Assembly: GCA_910587365.1 (NCBI GenBank) | Contig: CAJUKJ010000002.1 | Span: 34,494-98,493 of the forward strand | DNA length: 64,000 nt | Reading direction: 5' to 3' | Source of the DNA: an uncultured Christensenellaceae bacterium | Lineage (GTDB): Bacteria; Bacillota; Clostridia; Christensenellales; Borkfalkiaceae | Part shown: piece after piece, positions 7,333-16,900 of the stretch | How positions within the stretch are numbered: position 1 is the first letter of the stretch | Layout: the number at the start of each line of letters is the position of its first letter | Translations under genes and position numbers: made by a program | The notes under the pieces: generated by a model | The model's input: only the letters and a program-made list of their open reading frames with translations | The model's database searches: none | Told to the model about the DNA's origin: nothing

Positions 7333-10300
7333 ATGGGTTTAATTAAATACATTCTCGGCTCGGACGGAAGAAAGAGCCTTAAAAAGCTTGACAAGCTTGC
7401 GCTCAAAGTAGAGGAGTTAGAGCCTAAGTATAGTGAAATGTCGGACGAGCAGTTAAAGTCGCAGACAGGCGTTTTAAAGGACAGGCTTGCCGCGGGCGAA
7501 ACGCTTGACGACATTCTGTTCGACGCGTTCGCGGCTCTTCGCGAGGCAAGCTGGCGTGTGCTTAAAATGAAGCACTTCCACGTTCAGATAGTCGGCGGTA
7601 TATGTCTGCATCAGGGACGTATCGCAGAAATGAAGACGGGCGAAGGTAAAACACTCGTTTCGACTCTTCCCGCATATTTAAACGCACTGTCGGGCAAGGG
7701 CGTTCACATCGTAACGGTCAACGACTACCTCGCAAAGCGTGACGCAGAGTGGATGGGTAAGGTGCATAAATTTATGGGCTTGACCGTCGGCGTCGTCGTC
7801 CCCGGTATGGACGACGCGGAAAAGAAGAAGGCTTACGCTTGCGATATTATATATGCAACCAATAACGAGCTTGGCTTCGACTACCTGCGCGACAACCTCA
7901 AAACCTCAATTCCCCAGATGGTTCAAAGGGAACTCAATTTCTGTATAATCGACGAGGTTGACTCGATTTTAATCGACGAAGCGCGTACACCATTGATTAT
8001 TTCGGGCAGGGGCGGCGAAAGCTCGCGCCTTTATGAGGACGTGGATAAATTCGTCCGCACTCTTTCGGGCGGCTTCGACGACGACAAGAAGGACGCGGAA
8101 AAGAAAGCTCCCGCAAGAAAGAAAAAGGAGCTTAGCGAAAAAGAGCAGGAAGCTCAGGACAAGCTTACCGCTATCCTCGAAGAAATGGAAAACTGGGACT
8201 ATATCATCGACAGAAAGGATAAGTCGGTAACCATTACCGAAAAGGGTGCGGAAAAGGCGGAACGCTTCTTCGGCATAGCCAACCTCGGCGATATCGAAAA
8301 CGCCGATTTAAACCACCATATCCAGCAGGCGTTGAAAGCGCACGAGCTGTTCAAGCGCGACGAGGATTATATCGTATCCGACGACGGCGAAATTTTAATA
8401 GTAGACGAATTTACAGGTCGTGTCTTGAACGGAAGAAGGTATTCCGACGGACTTCATCAGGCGATAGAGGCTAAGGAAAAGGTAAAGGTCAAGGACGAAA
8501 ACAAGACCCACGCAACGGTAACTTTCCAAAACTATTTCCGCCTTTACAACAAGCTTTCGGGTATGACGGGTACGGCAAAAACCGAAGAGGACGAGTTCAG
8601 GACGATTTATTCCCTCGACGTAGTCGAAATACCCACTAACCGCCCCGTACAGCGTGTGGATTATGCGGATATGATTTATTCGACCGTAGAGGGTAAGAAA
8701 AAGGCTATAGTCAACGAAGTTGTGGAGAGGCATGAAAAAGGTCAGCCTATCCTTATCGGTACCGTTACCGTTGAAAAGTCGGAAGAAATTTCAAGGCTTT
8801 TAAGAAGAAACGGCATAAAGCACAATATCCTCAACGCAAAGAACCACGAGCGCGAAGCGGAAATCGTCGCGCAGGCGGGCAGATTCGGTGCGGTTACCAT
8901 TGCGACCAATATGGCAGGCCGTGGTACGGATATTCTGCTCGGCGGCAACCCCGAATACCTCGCTAAAAAGCGTATGCGCGAAGAGGGCTACGAACACGAA
9001 ATGATTGAAACGGCAATATCCTACGCCGACAGACAGTTCACGGAAGAGGAGCTTGCCGCAAGGTCAAGATATGCAGAGCTGTACGCAAACTACAAGGCGG
9101 AAACGGACGCCGAAAAGGAAAAGGTAGTTAAAGCGGGCGGTCTTTGCATACTCGGTACCGAGCGTCACGAGTCACGCCGTATCGACAACCAGCTTCGCGG
9201 ACGAAGCGGACGTCAGGGCGACCCCGGCGACTCGATATTCTTCATCTCGCTTGAAGACGACCTTGCAAAGAGGTTCGGCGGCGAGAGTATGAAACGTCTT
9301 TACGAAATATTCAAAATAGAAGAAGACCAGTGCCTGCAATCGAAAATGCTTTCGCGCAGTGTGGAAAATGCGCAGAAGGCTATCGAGGGCAGAAACTTCG
9401 GTATAAGAAAGCACACGCTCCAATACGACGAGGTAATGAACGAGCAGCGTAAAACCATCTACGGCGAGCGTATGAAGGTATTGAAGGGCGAAAATATCCA
9501 CGCGCAGATGCTTAAATTTATTCCCGACTACGTTGCAAAGGTTGTAGGCGAAACGGTAAATACCGACGCAATGCCCGAAAAGTGGGACGAAAATGCGTTA
9601 AACGATGCGTTGAAACAGCGCGTTTATCCCGACGAATGCACTTTTGAAATTACCCGCGAAATGCTTGAAAAGTGGGATTACGAATCGGCAATAAACAAAA
9701 TTTCCAAGGAAGTAATAGCTTCTTACGAGCAGAAGATTATAAATATAAGTAACGACACGAACGGTCAGGTTGACTATTACCAGATAGAGCGTAACGAGCT
9801 TCTCCGCGGCGTAGACAGGAACTGGATTGACCATATTGACGCAATGGACCAATTGAGAAAGGGTATAGGACTTCGCGGCTACGCGCAGCAAGACCCCGTC
9901 ATTTCTTACAAACAGGAGGGCTTCCAGATGTTTGAAGAAATGATAGAGCGTATCCAGACTGTAACCATATCCCGACTGTTAAAGGGTAGAATAGTGCGCG
10001 TCCAGCAGGGTAGACCCGCACCCGTACAGCGCATACCCGCGCGCCCCGTTCAACAGCCTGCACCCGACCCCAGACCTACCGCAGAGCAGCCCGCGGAACA
10101 AGCCGAACAGTCTGACGTGCAAACCGCTCCCGAAGGGTTAACCCCTTCCGCGGCAGCTACTCCTTCTGCGGCGACAAGCGCGCCCGTAATCGGCGACGCG
10201 CCCAAGTCCCCTACGGATTTAATGGCTAACATCGGCGGAAAGGCTCAGCCCAAGGTAAATTCCAACAAAAAAGTCGGGAGAAACGACCCTTGTCCCTGCG

Positions 10301-10341
10301 GAAGCGGTAAAAAGTATAAAAACTGCTGCGGCAAAATATAA
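7333..10341 (+). CDS. secA: Protein translocase ATPase SecA
   Basis: A 1002-residue motor ATPase that drives preproteins through SecYEG. Visible are the Walker A region MKTGEGKTLV (about residue 100), the DEAD-like IIDEVDSILIDEARTPL (about 210), the MTGTAKTEEDEF segment, MAGRGTDI, and RGRSGRQGDPG. A lysine/glutamate-rich insertion lies near residues 245-280. The tail is a Pro/Gln/Ala-rich linker ending in the zinc-binding motif DPCPCGSGKKYKNCC that contacts SecB or ribosomes. GGAGTG precedes the ATG. The gene stands alone, with a family A element directly after the stop. Confidence 0.97.
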   Translation: MGLIKYILGSDGRKSLKKLDKLALKVEELEPKYSEMSDEQLKSQTGVLKDRLAAGETLDDILFDAFAALREASWRVLKMKHFHVQIVGGICLHQGRIAEMKTGEGKTLVSTLPAYLNALSGKGVHIVTVNDYLAKRDAEWMGKVHKFMGLTVGVVVPGMDDAEKKKAYACDIIYATNNELGFDYLRDNLKTSIPQMVQRELNFCIIDEVDSILIDEARTPLIISGRGGESSRLYEDVDKFVRTLSGGFDDDKKDAEKKAPARKKKELSEKEQEAQDKLTAILEEMENWDYIIDRKDKSVTITEKGAEKAERFFGIANLGDIENADLNHHIQQALKAHELFKRDEDYIVSDDGEILIVDEFTGRVLNGRRYSDGLHQAIEAKEKVKVKDENKTHATVTFQNYFRLYNKLSGMTGTAKTEEDEFRTIYSLDVVEIPTNRPVQRVDYADMIYSTVEGKKKAIVNEVVERHEKGQPILIGTVTVEKSEEISRLLRRNGIKHNILNAKNHEREAEIVAQAGRFGAVTIATNMAGRGTDILLGGNPEYLAKKRMREEGYEHEMIETAISYADRQFTEEELAARSRYAELYANYKAETDAEKEKVVKAGGLCILGTERHESRRIDNQLRGRSGRQGDPGDSIFFISLEDDLAKRFGGESMKRLYEIFKIEEDQCLQSKMLSRSVENAQKAIEGRNFGIRKHTLQYDEVMNEQRKTIYGERMKVLKGENIHAQMLKFIPDYVAKVVGETVNTDAMPEKWDENALNDALKQRVYPDECTFEITREMLEKWDYESAINKISKEVIASYEQKIINISNDTNGQVDYYQIERNELLRGVDRNWIDHIDAMDQLRKGIGLRGYAQQDPVISYKQEGFQMFEEMIERIQTVTISRLLKGRIVRVQQGRPAPVQRIPARPVQQPAPDPRPTAEQPAEQAEQSDVQTAPEGLTPSAAATPSAATSAPVIGDAPKSPTDLMANIGGKAQPKVNSNKKVGRNDPCPCGSGKKYKNCCGKI

Positions 10342-10344
10342 CGG

Positions 10345-10643
10345 TTCACGAAATTTTGTTTCTGTTCTGCGAAACAAAATTTCCGTGATTTGAAAGGCTG
10401 TGCCTTTCTTACGGCAATCATAAGTGCAAACTTATTATATTATTGCCGTCATTCAATCCGCTGAGGTCTAAGTATACAAATTGGGACGAGTTGTGATTTT
10501 TCAAAACAGTGTACCCCTCACTGTTATGCACAGCGAGATGAACAAACGCATAAAAAGCGTTTGTGGCGACCGAGGCGGCTCATATTTCATTACTGCCGCC
10601 GTGAAGCCTGCCCCAAAGCGTCATTTTGGGCGGCAACGTAAAT
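10345..10643 (+). ncRNA. Family A multi-hairpin element, copy 3 (candidate structured RNA)
   Basis: Begins 3 bases after the secA stop and fills most of the 341-base gap before prfB. Hairpin 1 pairs CACGAAATTTTGTTTC with GAAACAAAATTTCCGTG around TGTTCTGC. Hairpin 2 pairs AAAGGC with GCCTTT. Hairpin 3 pairs ACGGCAAT with ATTGCCGT and keeps GCAAACTTAT inside. The 3' end pairs GCCGCC with GGCGGC and ends GGGCGGCAACGTAAAT. Relative to copy 2 it has about 110 extra bases in the middle, including a stem ACAAACGC/GCGTTTGT. Stem sequences differ between copies but stay complementary, which argues for a selected secondary structure. Confidence 0.6.
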
Positions 10644-10682
10644 TATCGTAACGCCTAACGGTAATTTTGTGAAAGGTATTTT

Positions 10683-11783
10683 ATGTTTAAAGCAGACGAT
10701 TACAGATTAAGGCTTAAAAGTCTTTCCGACACTCTTTCCGAAGCAAAGTACGCACTTGATATAGACAATCTCGGTGCAAAGCTTGCAGAGCTTAAAAAAG
10801 AGCAGGAAGACCCCGCCGTTTGGCAGGACTTGGAAAAGTCTAAAAAGGTCGGCAGGGAAATTGCCTTGGTAGAAAACAAAATAAACTCCTATCAAAAAGG
10901 CGCGGACGCACTTGCAGAGGCATACGCTTTCATCGACCTCATCGAAGAGGCTGACGACGAAAGTCTTATACCAGAGCTTGAAAATATGATTTCTGCGGCG
11001 GAAGAGGATATCGAGCAGATGCGCATACGCGCGCTTCTCCGCGGCAAGTACGACGCGAACAACGCCATCTTGAACCTTCATTCGGGCGCGGGCGGAACGG
11101 AAGCCTGCGACTGGACGCAGATGCTTTACAGAATGTATACGCGTTATTGCGAGCGTTCGGGCTTTAAAGTAACCGAACTTGACTTCGAGGACGGCGACGA
11201 GGCGGGATTAAAGAGCGTATCCTTTCAGGTCGAGGGCGAAAACGCCTACGGCTTTTTGAAGGCGGAAAAGGGCGTTCACAGACTTGTAAGAATTTCCCCT
11301 TTTGACTCGAACAAACGCCGCCACACCTCGTTTGCTTCTTTGGAAGTTATGCCCGAGGTTGAGGACGAAAACGAAGTTGAAATAAAGGACGAGGATATCC
11401 GTATCGATGTTTACCGTTCGTCTGGCGCGGGCGGGCAAAAGGTCAACAAAACCGAAACGGCTATAAGAATTACCCACTTCCCCACGGGTATAGTGGTTAC
11501 CTGCCAGAACGAACGCAGCCAGCTTCAGAACAAGGAAATGGCTTTCCAGTATTTAAGGGCAAAGCTCATAGAAAGGCAGATTGCCGAGCGTGAAGCTGCC
11601 GACGCCGAGTTGAAGGGCGAAATCAAAAAGATTGAATGGGGCAGCCAAATCCGCTCTTATGTGTTCTGTCCTTATACTCTTGTAAAGGATCACAGAACGG
11701 GTTATGAAAACACCAACGTACAAGCGGTTATGGACGGCGACTTGCAAGGCTTTATCATAGACTATCTTAAAAAGACTATTTAA
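10683..11783 (+). CDS. prfB: Peptide chain release factor 2
   Basis: A 366-residue class I release factor that recognises UGA and UAA. The stop-codon discriminator SPF (RISPFDSNKRRHTS, about residue 205) marks it as RF2 rather than RF1. The catalytic GGQ lies in SSGAGGQKVNKTE (about 248). The reading frame is continuous from ATG to stop, so the autoregulatory +1 frameshift at an internal UGA found in many prfB genes is absent. AAAGG precedes the ATG. It follows secA, an order common in Firmicutes, with a family A element between them. Confidence 0.95.
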   Translation: MFKADDYRLRLKSLSDTLSEAKYALDIDNLGAKLAELKKEQEDPAVWQDLEKSKKVGREIALVENKINSYQKGADALAEAYAFIDLIEEADDESLIPELENMISAAEEDIEQMRIRALLRGKYDANNAILNLHSGAGGTEACDWTQMLYRMYTRYCERSGFKVTELDFEDGDEAGLKSVSFQVEGENAYGFLKAEKGVHRLVRISPFDSNKRRHTSFASLEVMPEVEDENEVEIKDEDIRIDVYRSSGAGGQKVNKTETAIRITHFPTGIVVTCQNERSQLQNKEMAFQYLRAKLIERQIAEREAADAELKGEIKKIEWGSQIRSYVFCPYTLVKDHRTGYENTNVQAVMDGDLQGFIIDYLKKTI

Positions 11784-11807
11784 AAAATTCTTTAATGAGG
11801 AGTGCAT

Positions 11808-12251
11808 ATGTCGGTTGAACTGAAAACTGCGGGAACGGAATTTGTTAAAAGCGTTTTAACTTTATACCGCACGGCTAAATACTTCCGCGAGAAAGAAATA
11901 CTTTCAAATAAACTGTTGGACTGCTCTATTGAAACGGGCAGGCTTGTAACCGAGCTTAACGACTGTCCCGACAAGCAGAAGAGTCAAGTTGCGTCAGACG
12001 CGCTTGAACAGCTTAACCGCGCCCTCTTTTTAGTCGGGGTAATGCAAAGCGAAAATATATATTCGTCGCGTCGCACCCAGCCTGTCTATAACGTTGCAAA
12101 CCCGCTTAAAGAAGAAATTAAAAAATACATAGTTATTAAAGAAGAGCCGCCCGTGCAGATGCTTCCATTGCCCGAAGAACTGCCCGAAAAGACAGGCGAA
12201 CAGCTACGTTTTTCCGATAGCGGCGGTTTTAACGAACCTTATAAAGGGTAA
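11808..12251 (+). CDS. Small helical protein of unknown function (four-helix-bundle-like)
   Basis: A 147-residue soluble protein that I do not recognise with confidence. The first 105 residues look like three or four amphipathic helices (FVKSVLTLYRTAKYF, LSNKLLDCSIETGRLVTEL, SDALEQLNRALFLVGVM), which resembles the general pattern of S23/four-helix-bundle proteins. The rest is a charged, proline-rich tail (EEPPVQMLPLPEELPE). I start at the ATG with AGGAG 5 bases upstream; an in-frame GTG at 11802 overlaps that site. It sits 24 bases after prfB and is followed by a terminator-like hairpin, so it is probably cotranscribed with prfB. Confidence 0.7.
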   Translation: MSVELKTAGTEFVKSVLTLYRTAKYFREKEILSNKLLDCSIETGRLVTELNDCPDKQKSQVASDALEQLNRALFLVGVMQSENIYSSRRTQPVYNVANPLKEEIKKYIVIKEEPPVQMLPLPEELPEKTGEQLRFSDSGGFNEPYKG

Positions 12252-12259
12252 TAAAATCT

Positions 12260-12287
12260 ATCGGCGGTAATTTCCGCCGTTTTTTTG
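12260..12287 (+). terminator. Terminator directly before tsaD
   Basis: TCGGCGG and CCGCCG pair around TAATTT and are followed by seven or more T. The T-run ends 5 bases before the annotated tsaD ATG, leaving no room for a separate leader. Confidence 0.8.
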
Positions 12288-12291
12288 AATT

Positions 12292-13320
12292 ATGACATTT
12301 AGCGAACTGAAAAAAAAACCGATAATACTTGGCATAGAGTCAAGCTGTGACGAAACCGCCGCCGCAGTAATCTGTGGCAGAAAGCTTCTGTCAAGCGTAA
12401 TAATTTCTTCGGCGACAGAACAGGCAAAGTTCGGCGGAGTAGTGCCAGAAATAGCATCGCGCGCCCATACGGAAGCGGTTGACGAGGCAACTAAGCAAGC
12501 CTTAACCCGCGCGGGCATAGGCGTCGGCGATATCGACGCGGTTGCGGTAACCTACGGCGCGGGACTTTTGGGCGCGCTTTTGGTAGGGCTTTCTTTTGCA
12601 AAATCGCTTGCTTATTCCCTGGATGTACCGCTTATTGCGGTAAACCATATACGCGGACATCTCGCGGCTTCGTATTTAAGCGACGAAAGCTTACAGCCGC
12701 CCTATGTAACATTGCTTGCAAGCGGCGGTCACACCGCAATTCTTCATACAAAGACGTATACCGAATTTGAAGTGTTAGGCTCAACCTCGGACGACGCCGC
12801 GGGCGAAGCTTTCGATAAGGTCGCGCGTATCTTAGGGCTTCCGTATCCGGGAGGACCCAACGTCCAACGTCTTGCCGAGGGAGGCAAAGCGGTAATACCC
12901 TTTCCGCAGTCGCTTGTAAAAAACAGCCAACGTTTACAGTTTTCTTACAGCGGACTTAAAACTGCGGTAATCAACTATTGCCACAACGCCGAACAAAAGG
13001 GCAACAGCATAAATCCTGCGGACATTGCGGCTTCTTTCCAGTGCGCGGCAATAGACCCGCTTGTTAAAAAGACGGTGGAGTGCGCTAAAAAGCTCGGCGT
13101 TAAAATTGTAACGGCGGGCGGCGGTGTTGCCGCTAACGACTATCTGCGCACACAATTATTTCAAGCGTGCGCCAAGGCTAATTTAAAGCTTATACTTCCA
13201 GAAAAGAAGTTTTGCACCGACAACGCCGCAATGATAGCGGCGGAAGGGCTTATACAGTACAATGCAGGTAATTTTGCGGGTATGGATATAAACGCTTGCG
13301 CCCAAATACCGTTAAAGTAA
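12292..13320 (+). CDS. tsaD: tRNA N6-adenosine threonylcarbamoyltransferase TsaD
   Basis: A 342-residue ASKHA-fold enzyme that transfers threonylcarbamoyl from TC-AMP to A37 of ANN-decoding tRNAs, working with TsaB and TsaE. Diagnostic motifs are GIESSCDETAAAV near the start, the metal-binding HIRGH, ASGGHTAI, GEAFDKVARILGL and the C-terminal CTDNAAMIA. The start is odd: there is no ribosome binding site and the ATG follows the T-run of a terminator. No alternative start fits, because the ESSCDET motif follows within 20 residues. Two family B repeats follow the stop immediately. Confidence 0.94.
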   Translation: MTFSELKKKPIILGIESSCDETAAAVICGRKLLSSVIISSATEQAKFGGVVPEIASRAHTEAVDEATKQALTRAGIGVGDIDAVAVTYGAGLLGALLVGLSFAKSLAYSLDVPLIAVNHIRGHLAASYLSDESLQPPYVTLLASGGHTAILHTKTYTEFEVLGSTSDDAAGEAFDKVARILGLPYPGGPNVQRLAEGGKAVIPFPQSLVKNSQRLQFSYSGLKTAVINYCHNAEQKGNSINPADIAASFQCAAIDPLVKKTVECAKKLGVKIVTAGGGVAANDYLRTQLFQACAKANLKLILPEKKFCTDNAAMIAAEGLIQYNAGNFAGMDINACAQIPLK

Positions 13321-13438
13321 AAACGCATATATACTTCGCAATACTGTGTTGAACTGCGCTTAACTCGGGTCACTGTCATTGTAAGCTCCCCTGCGTAAAT
13401 GCTCGTTCGCCTTGTCTTGCTTGTATCTCTGCGTTTTT
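13321..13438 (+). repeat. Family B long-hairpin repeat, copy 1
   Basis: Begins at the base after the tsaD stop. The outer arms AAACGCATATATACTTCGC and GCTTGTATCTCTGCGTTT face each other as an imperfect inverted repeat, and the centre CTGTCATTGTAAGC forms the tip. Conserved landmarks across the family are CGCAATAC in the left arm, and GTAAATGCTCG and CTTGTCTTGC in the right arm. Confidence 0.75.
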
Positions 13439-13448
13439 GATATTGTGG

Positions 13449-13556
13449 CAGCGCAATACTGCGTTGAACTGCGCTTATCTCGGGTTGCTTACGTCATTGT
13501 AAGCTCCCCTGCGTAAATGCTCGTTCGCCTTGTCTTGCTTGTATTTCAGTGTTTTT
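13449..13556 (+). repeat. Family B long-hairpin repeat, copy 2 (tandem with copy 1)
   Basis: A second copy lies about 10 bases after copy 1 and is highly similar to it from GCGCAATACTGCGTTGAAC to CTTGCTTGTAT. Its left terminus is shorter (GGCAGCGCAATAC). The central stem is GCTTACGTCATTGTAAGC. Tandem placement of two long hairpins after tsaD is unique in this window. Confidence 0.75.
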
Positions 13557-13587
13557 GATGTTGTGGAAAAAACATATAAATTTTTGC

Positions 13588-13616
13588 TTTACATTTTTTT
13601 TAATATTCTATATAAT
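13588..13616 (+). promoter_or_regulatory. ileS promoter
   Basis: TTTACA (13588-13593), a 17-base T-rich spacer and a perfect TATAAT (13611-13616). It lies just ahead of the T-box leader. Confidence 0.7.
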
Positions 13617-13631
13617 TAATATACAATTTAA

Positions 13632-13872
13632 TGCAAAGGCGATAACGAAGGACAACGCCGTGCGGACAGAGTTTTTAAGAGAGCTTTCGGTTGGTGTAAG
13701 AAAGTAAACCCGCCGCGCAGGATATCCCCTTCCAGCCCGCATTGCGAAAGGAAACGAGTAGTTTTGCGCGGTTTCGTAACCCGTTACAAGTTACGGCAAA
13801 TGACAGTTTGTTTCGGTGGTTTATAAACGCATTTATCGGGCGTCCTGACAACGGGACGCCTGTATTTTATTA
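13632..13872 (+). promoter_or_regulatory. T-box riboswitch, isoleucine-specific
   Basis: The leader of ileS senses uncharged tRNA-Ile. Stem I shows AGAGAGCTTTCGGTTGGTG and the following AAGAAAG. The specifier region reads GGATATCCCC, offering the Ile codon ATC. The T-box core is GGTGGTTTATAAACGC (13815-13830), with TGGT able to pair with the ACCA end of the tRNA; it departs from the usual GGTGGNACCGCG. A terminator follows: GGCGTCC/GGACGCC (13839-13860) then TGTATTTTATT. Identification rests on order and spacing of these parts and on ileS downstream. Confidence 0.85.
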
Positions 13873-13911
13873 CAAGCGCGCAGCGCGGTAATTTCGTAAA
13901 AGGAGAATTTT

Positions 13912-16900
13912 ATGTATAAGAAAGTCGATACGTCCTTGAATTTCGTTGAAAGGGAAAAAGAAGTAATCAAGTTCTGGAAGGATAACGACGTCTTTGAAGA
14001 CAGCGTTAAGCAAAACGAAAAGGGAGAAGAATTTTCGTTTTACGACGGTCCCCCCACGGCAAACGGCAAGCCCCATATAGGTCATATACTTACCAGGGTT
14101 ATGAAGGACTTAATTCCCAGATACAGGACGATGAAGGGTAAGCACGTTTTAAGGAAAGCGGGCTGGGATACCCACGGGCTTCCCGTCGAGCTTGAAGTGG
14201 AAAAGTCCTTGGGACTTGACGGTAAACAGCAGATTGAAGGTTACGGAATAGAGCCGTTCATAAAACAATGCAAGCAGTCGGTCTGGAAATACAAGTCGGA
14301 ATGGGAAAAGATGTCCGACCGCGTCGGCTATTGGGTGGATATGGACAACCCTTACGTAACCTACGACGACAAGTATATCGAGTCGGAGTGGTGGGCTTTA
14401 AAGCAAATGCACGAAAAGGGTCTTTTATACAAAGGTCATAAAATCGTGCCTTACTGCCCGAGGTGCGGAACCGCGCTTTCCTCGCACGAAGTCGCGCAGG
14501 GCTATAAATCGGTCAAAGAAAATACCGCCGTTGCGCGTTTCAAGGTTAAGGGTAGCGAAAACCGCTATATTCTTGCCTGGACGACGACGCCCTGGACTCT
14601 GCCTTCAAACGTCGCGCTCTGTATGAACCCGAACGAGCCTTACGTGGAAATTACAGCCGACGGTGTAAATTATATACTTGCAGAGGCACTTGCCCCGAAA
14701 TTCTTTGAAGAGTATAAAGTTGTAGACAAAAAGCCCGGCAAAGAGTGGGAAGGGCTGGAATACGAACCCTTATTCATTGAAACTTCTGCGGAAGTTGTGC
14801 GCGTTTCCCCTGCAAGCGCGCCCATTAAATCGCACTACGTGGTGTGCGATACCTACGTTACTATGGGCGACGGCACGGGCGTAGTCCACATCGCGCCCGC
14901 GTTTGGCGAGGACGACTATAAGGTAGGTAAAAGATATAATCTCCCTGTCGTGCAGCTCGTTGACGAAAGGGGATGCTTCGACAGCCGTTTTGAAGTCTTA
15001 AACGGAATATTCGCCAAAAAGGCTGACAAGAAAATACTCGATATGCTTGAAGAAAAGGGACTTTTGTTCAAGGTTATTCCCTTTGAACACGACTATCCCC
15101 ATTGCTGGCGGTGCGACACGCCCCTTCTGTACTACGCAAGGTCAAGCTGGTTTATACAGGTAACTAAGGTTAAAGACGATATCATCAGGTCAAACCGTTC
15201 GGTAAACTGGATGCCCGACACGATAAAAGAGGGAAGAATGGGCAACTTCCTTGAAAACGTCATAGACTGGGGACTTTCCCGCGACAGGTATTGGGGAACG
15301 CCCCTGCCCGTATGGGTCTGCCCCGACTGCGGAGAGATAGAGGTAATCGGTTCAAAGGCAGAGCTTAAAGAAAAGTGCGGTATACCCGCGGATAAGGATA
15401 TCGAGCTGCACCGTCCTTACCTTGACAATTTAACCTGCAAGTGTCCCAAGTGCGGCGGCAAAATGAAGCGTACCCCCGAAGTTATCGACTGTTGGTTTGA
15501 TTCGGGTTCAATGCCGTTTGCCCAGTATCATTACCCGTTTGAAAACAAAGACGTGTTTGAAAAGACCTTCCCCGCCGACTTCATTTCCGAAGCGGTTGAC
15601 CAGACGAGGGGTTGGTTCTACACCCTGCTTGTAATAAATACCATACTGTTCGGCAAAGCACCCTTCAAAAACTGCATAGTTTTAGGTCACGTCAACGACA
15701 AAAACGGAATTAAAATGTCAAAGCATAAGGGCAACGTTGTAGACCCGTGGAGCGTACTCGACAAACAGGGTGCGGACGCGGTTAGGTGGTATTTCTACAC
15801 ATCGTCTGCGCCTTGGCTGCCCTCGCGCTTTGCGGAGGAAACGGTATCCGAGGCACAGCGCAAGTATATAGGCACGCTCTGGAACACTTATGCGTTTTTC
15901 GTACTGTACGCCGAAATCGACAAGTTCGACCCCTCAAAGTACGATATAAATAAGTGCAAGCTTTCCGTAATGGATAAATGGATACTTTCAAAGCTCAACT
16001 CCTTGACGGAGCTTGTAGATAAAAGTCTTGCCAATTACGAAATAACCGAAAGCGCGCGCGCTTTGCAGGACTTTGCCGACGTGCTTTCCAATTGGTACGT
16101 AAGGCGCGGCAGGGAACGCTATTGGGGCAGCGAAATGACCGAAGACAAGGCGGCTGCGTACACAACGCTTTATACCGTTCTTGTAACGCTTGCAAAGCTT
16201 ACCGCACCCTATACCCCGTTTATTGCGGAAATGATGTATCAAAACCTCGTTCCCGCGTTCTGTAAGGACGCGCCCAAGAGCGTGCATTTATGCGCTTTCC
16301 CCGAAGTTTGCAAAAATTATATAGATAAAACGCTTGAAGAGGGAATGGAAGAGGTGCTTGACATAGTCGTCCTCGGCAGGGCGGCAAGAAACGCAGGTAA
16401 CCTCAAAAACAGGCAGCCCCTTGCAAAGATGATTGTCGTAACCGACAAAAATATAAAGCTTTCCGCGGAAGAGCGCGCAATCGTTTTGGACGAACTCAAT
16501 ATCAAAAGCTTTGATTTTGCCGACGACGCGGATAAATATATCAGCTACAAATTAAAGCCCCAGTTAAAGACGCTCGGACCCAAGTACGGCAAAAAGCTTG
16601 GTGCAATTTCTTCATTCCTTAGTAAGTGCAATGCGAAAGAGGTCGTAAACGCGGTTAAAAACGGCGGTTCTTATGAAATCGAAGGCGAGGACGTGGTTTT
16701 AAAGTACGAGGATTTACAGATATTTACCGAAAGTGCTAACGGCTATGTTGCCGCCGAGGACAAGGGCATTACCGTCGCGCTCGACACCGAGCTTACCGAA
16801 GAGCTTATCTTCGAGGGGATAGAGCGCGAAATAGTTTCCAAAATCCAGAATATGCGAAAGGACGCGGGTTTTGAGGTTACCGACAGAATAGAGGTGTACT

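Noticed and set aside
10345..10643. IS200/IS605 or group II intron end
   Set aside because: No transposase or reverse-transcriptase remnant is present in either long copy and no target-site duplication can be identified from this window alone.
13321..13556. Tandem repeats as a CRISPR array
   Set aside because: Only two units of about 110 bases occur, with self-complementary arms and no spacers of uniform length; related copies are scattered after other genes.
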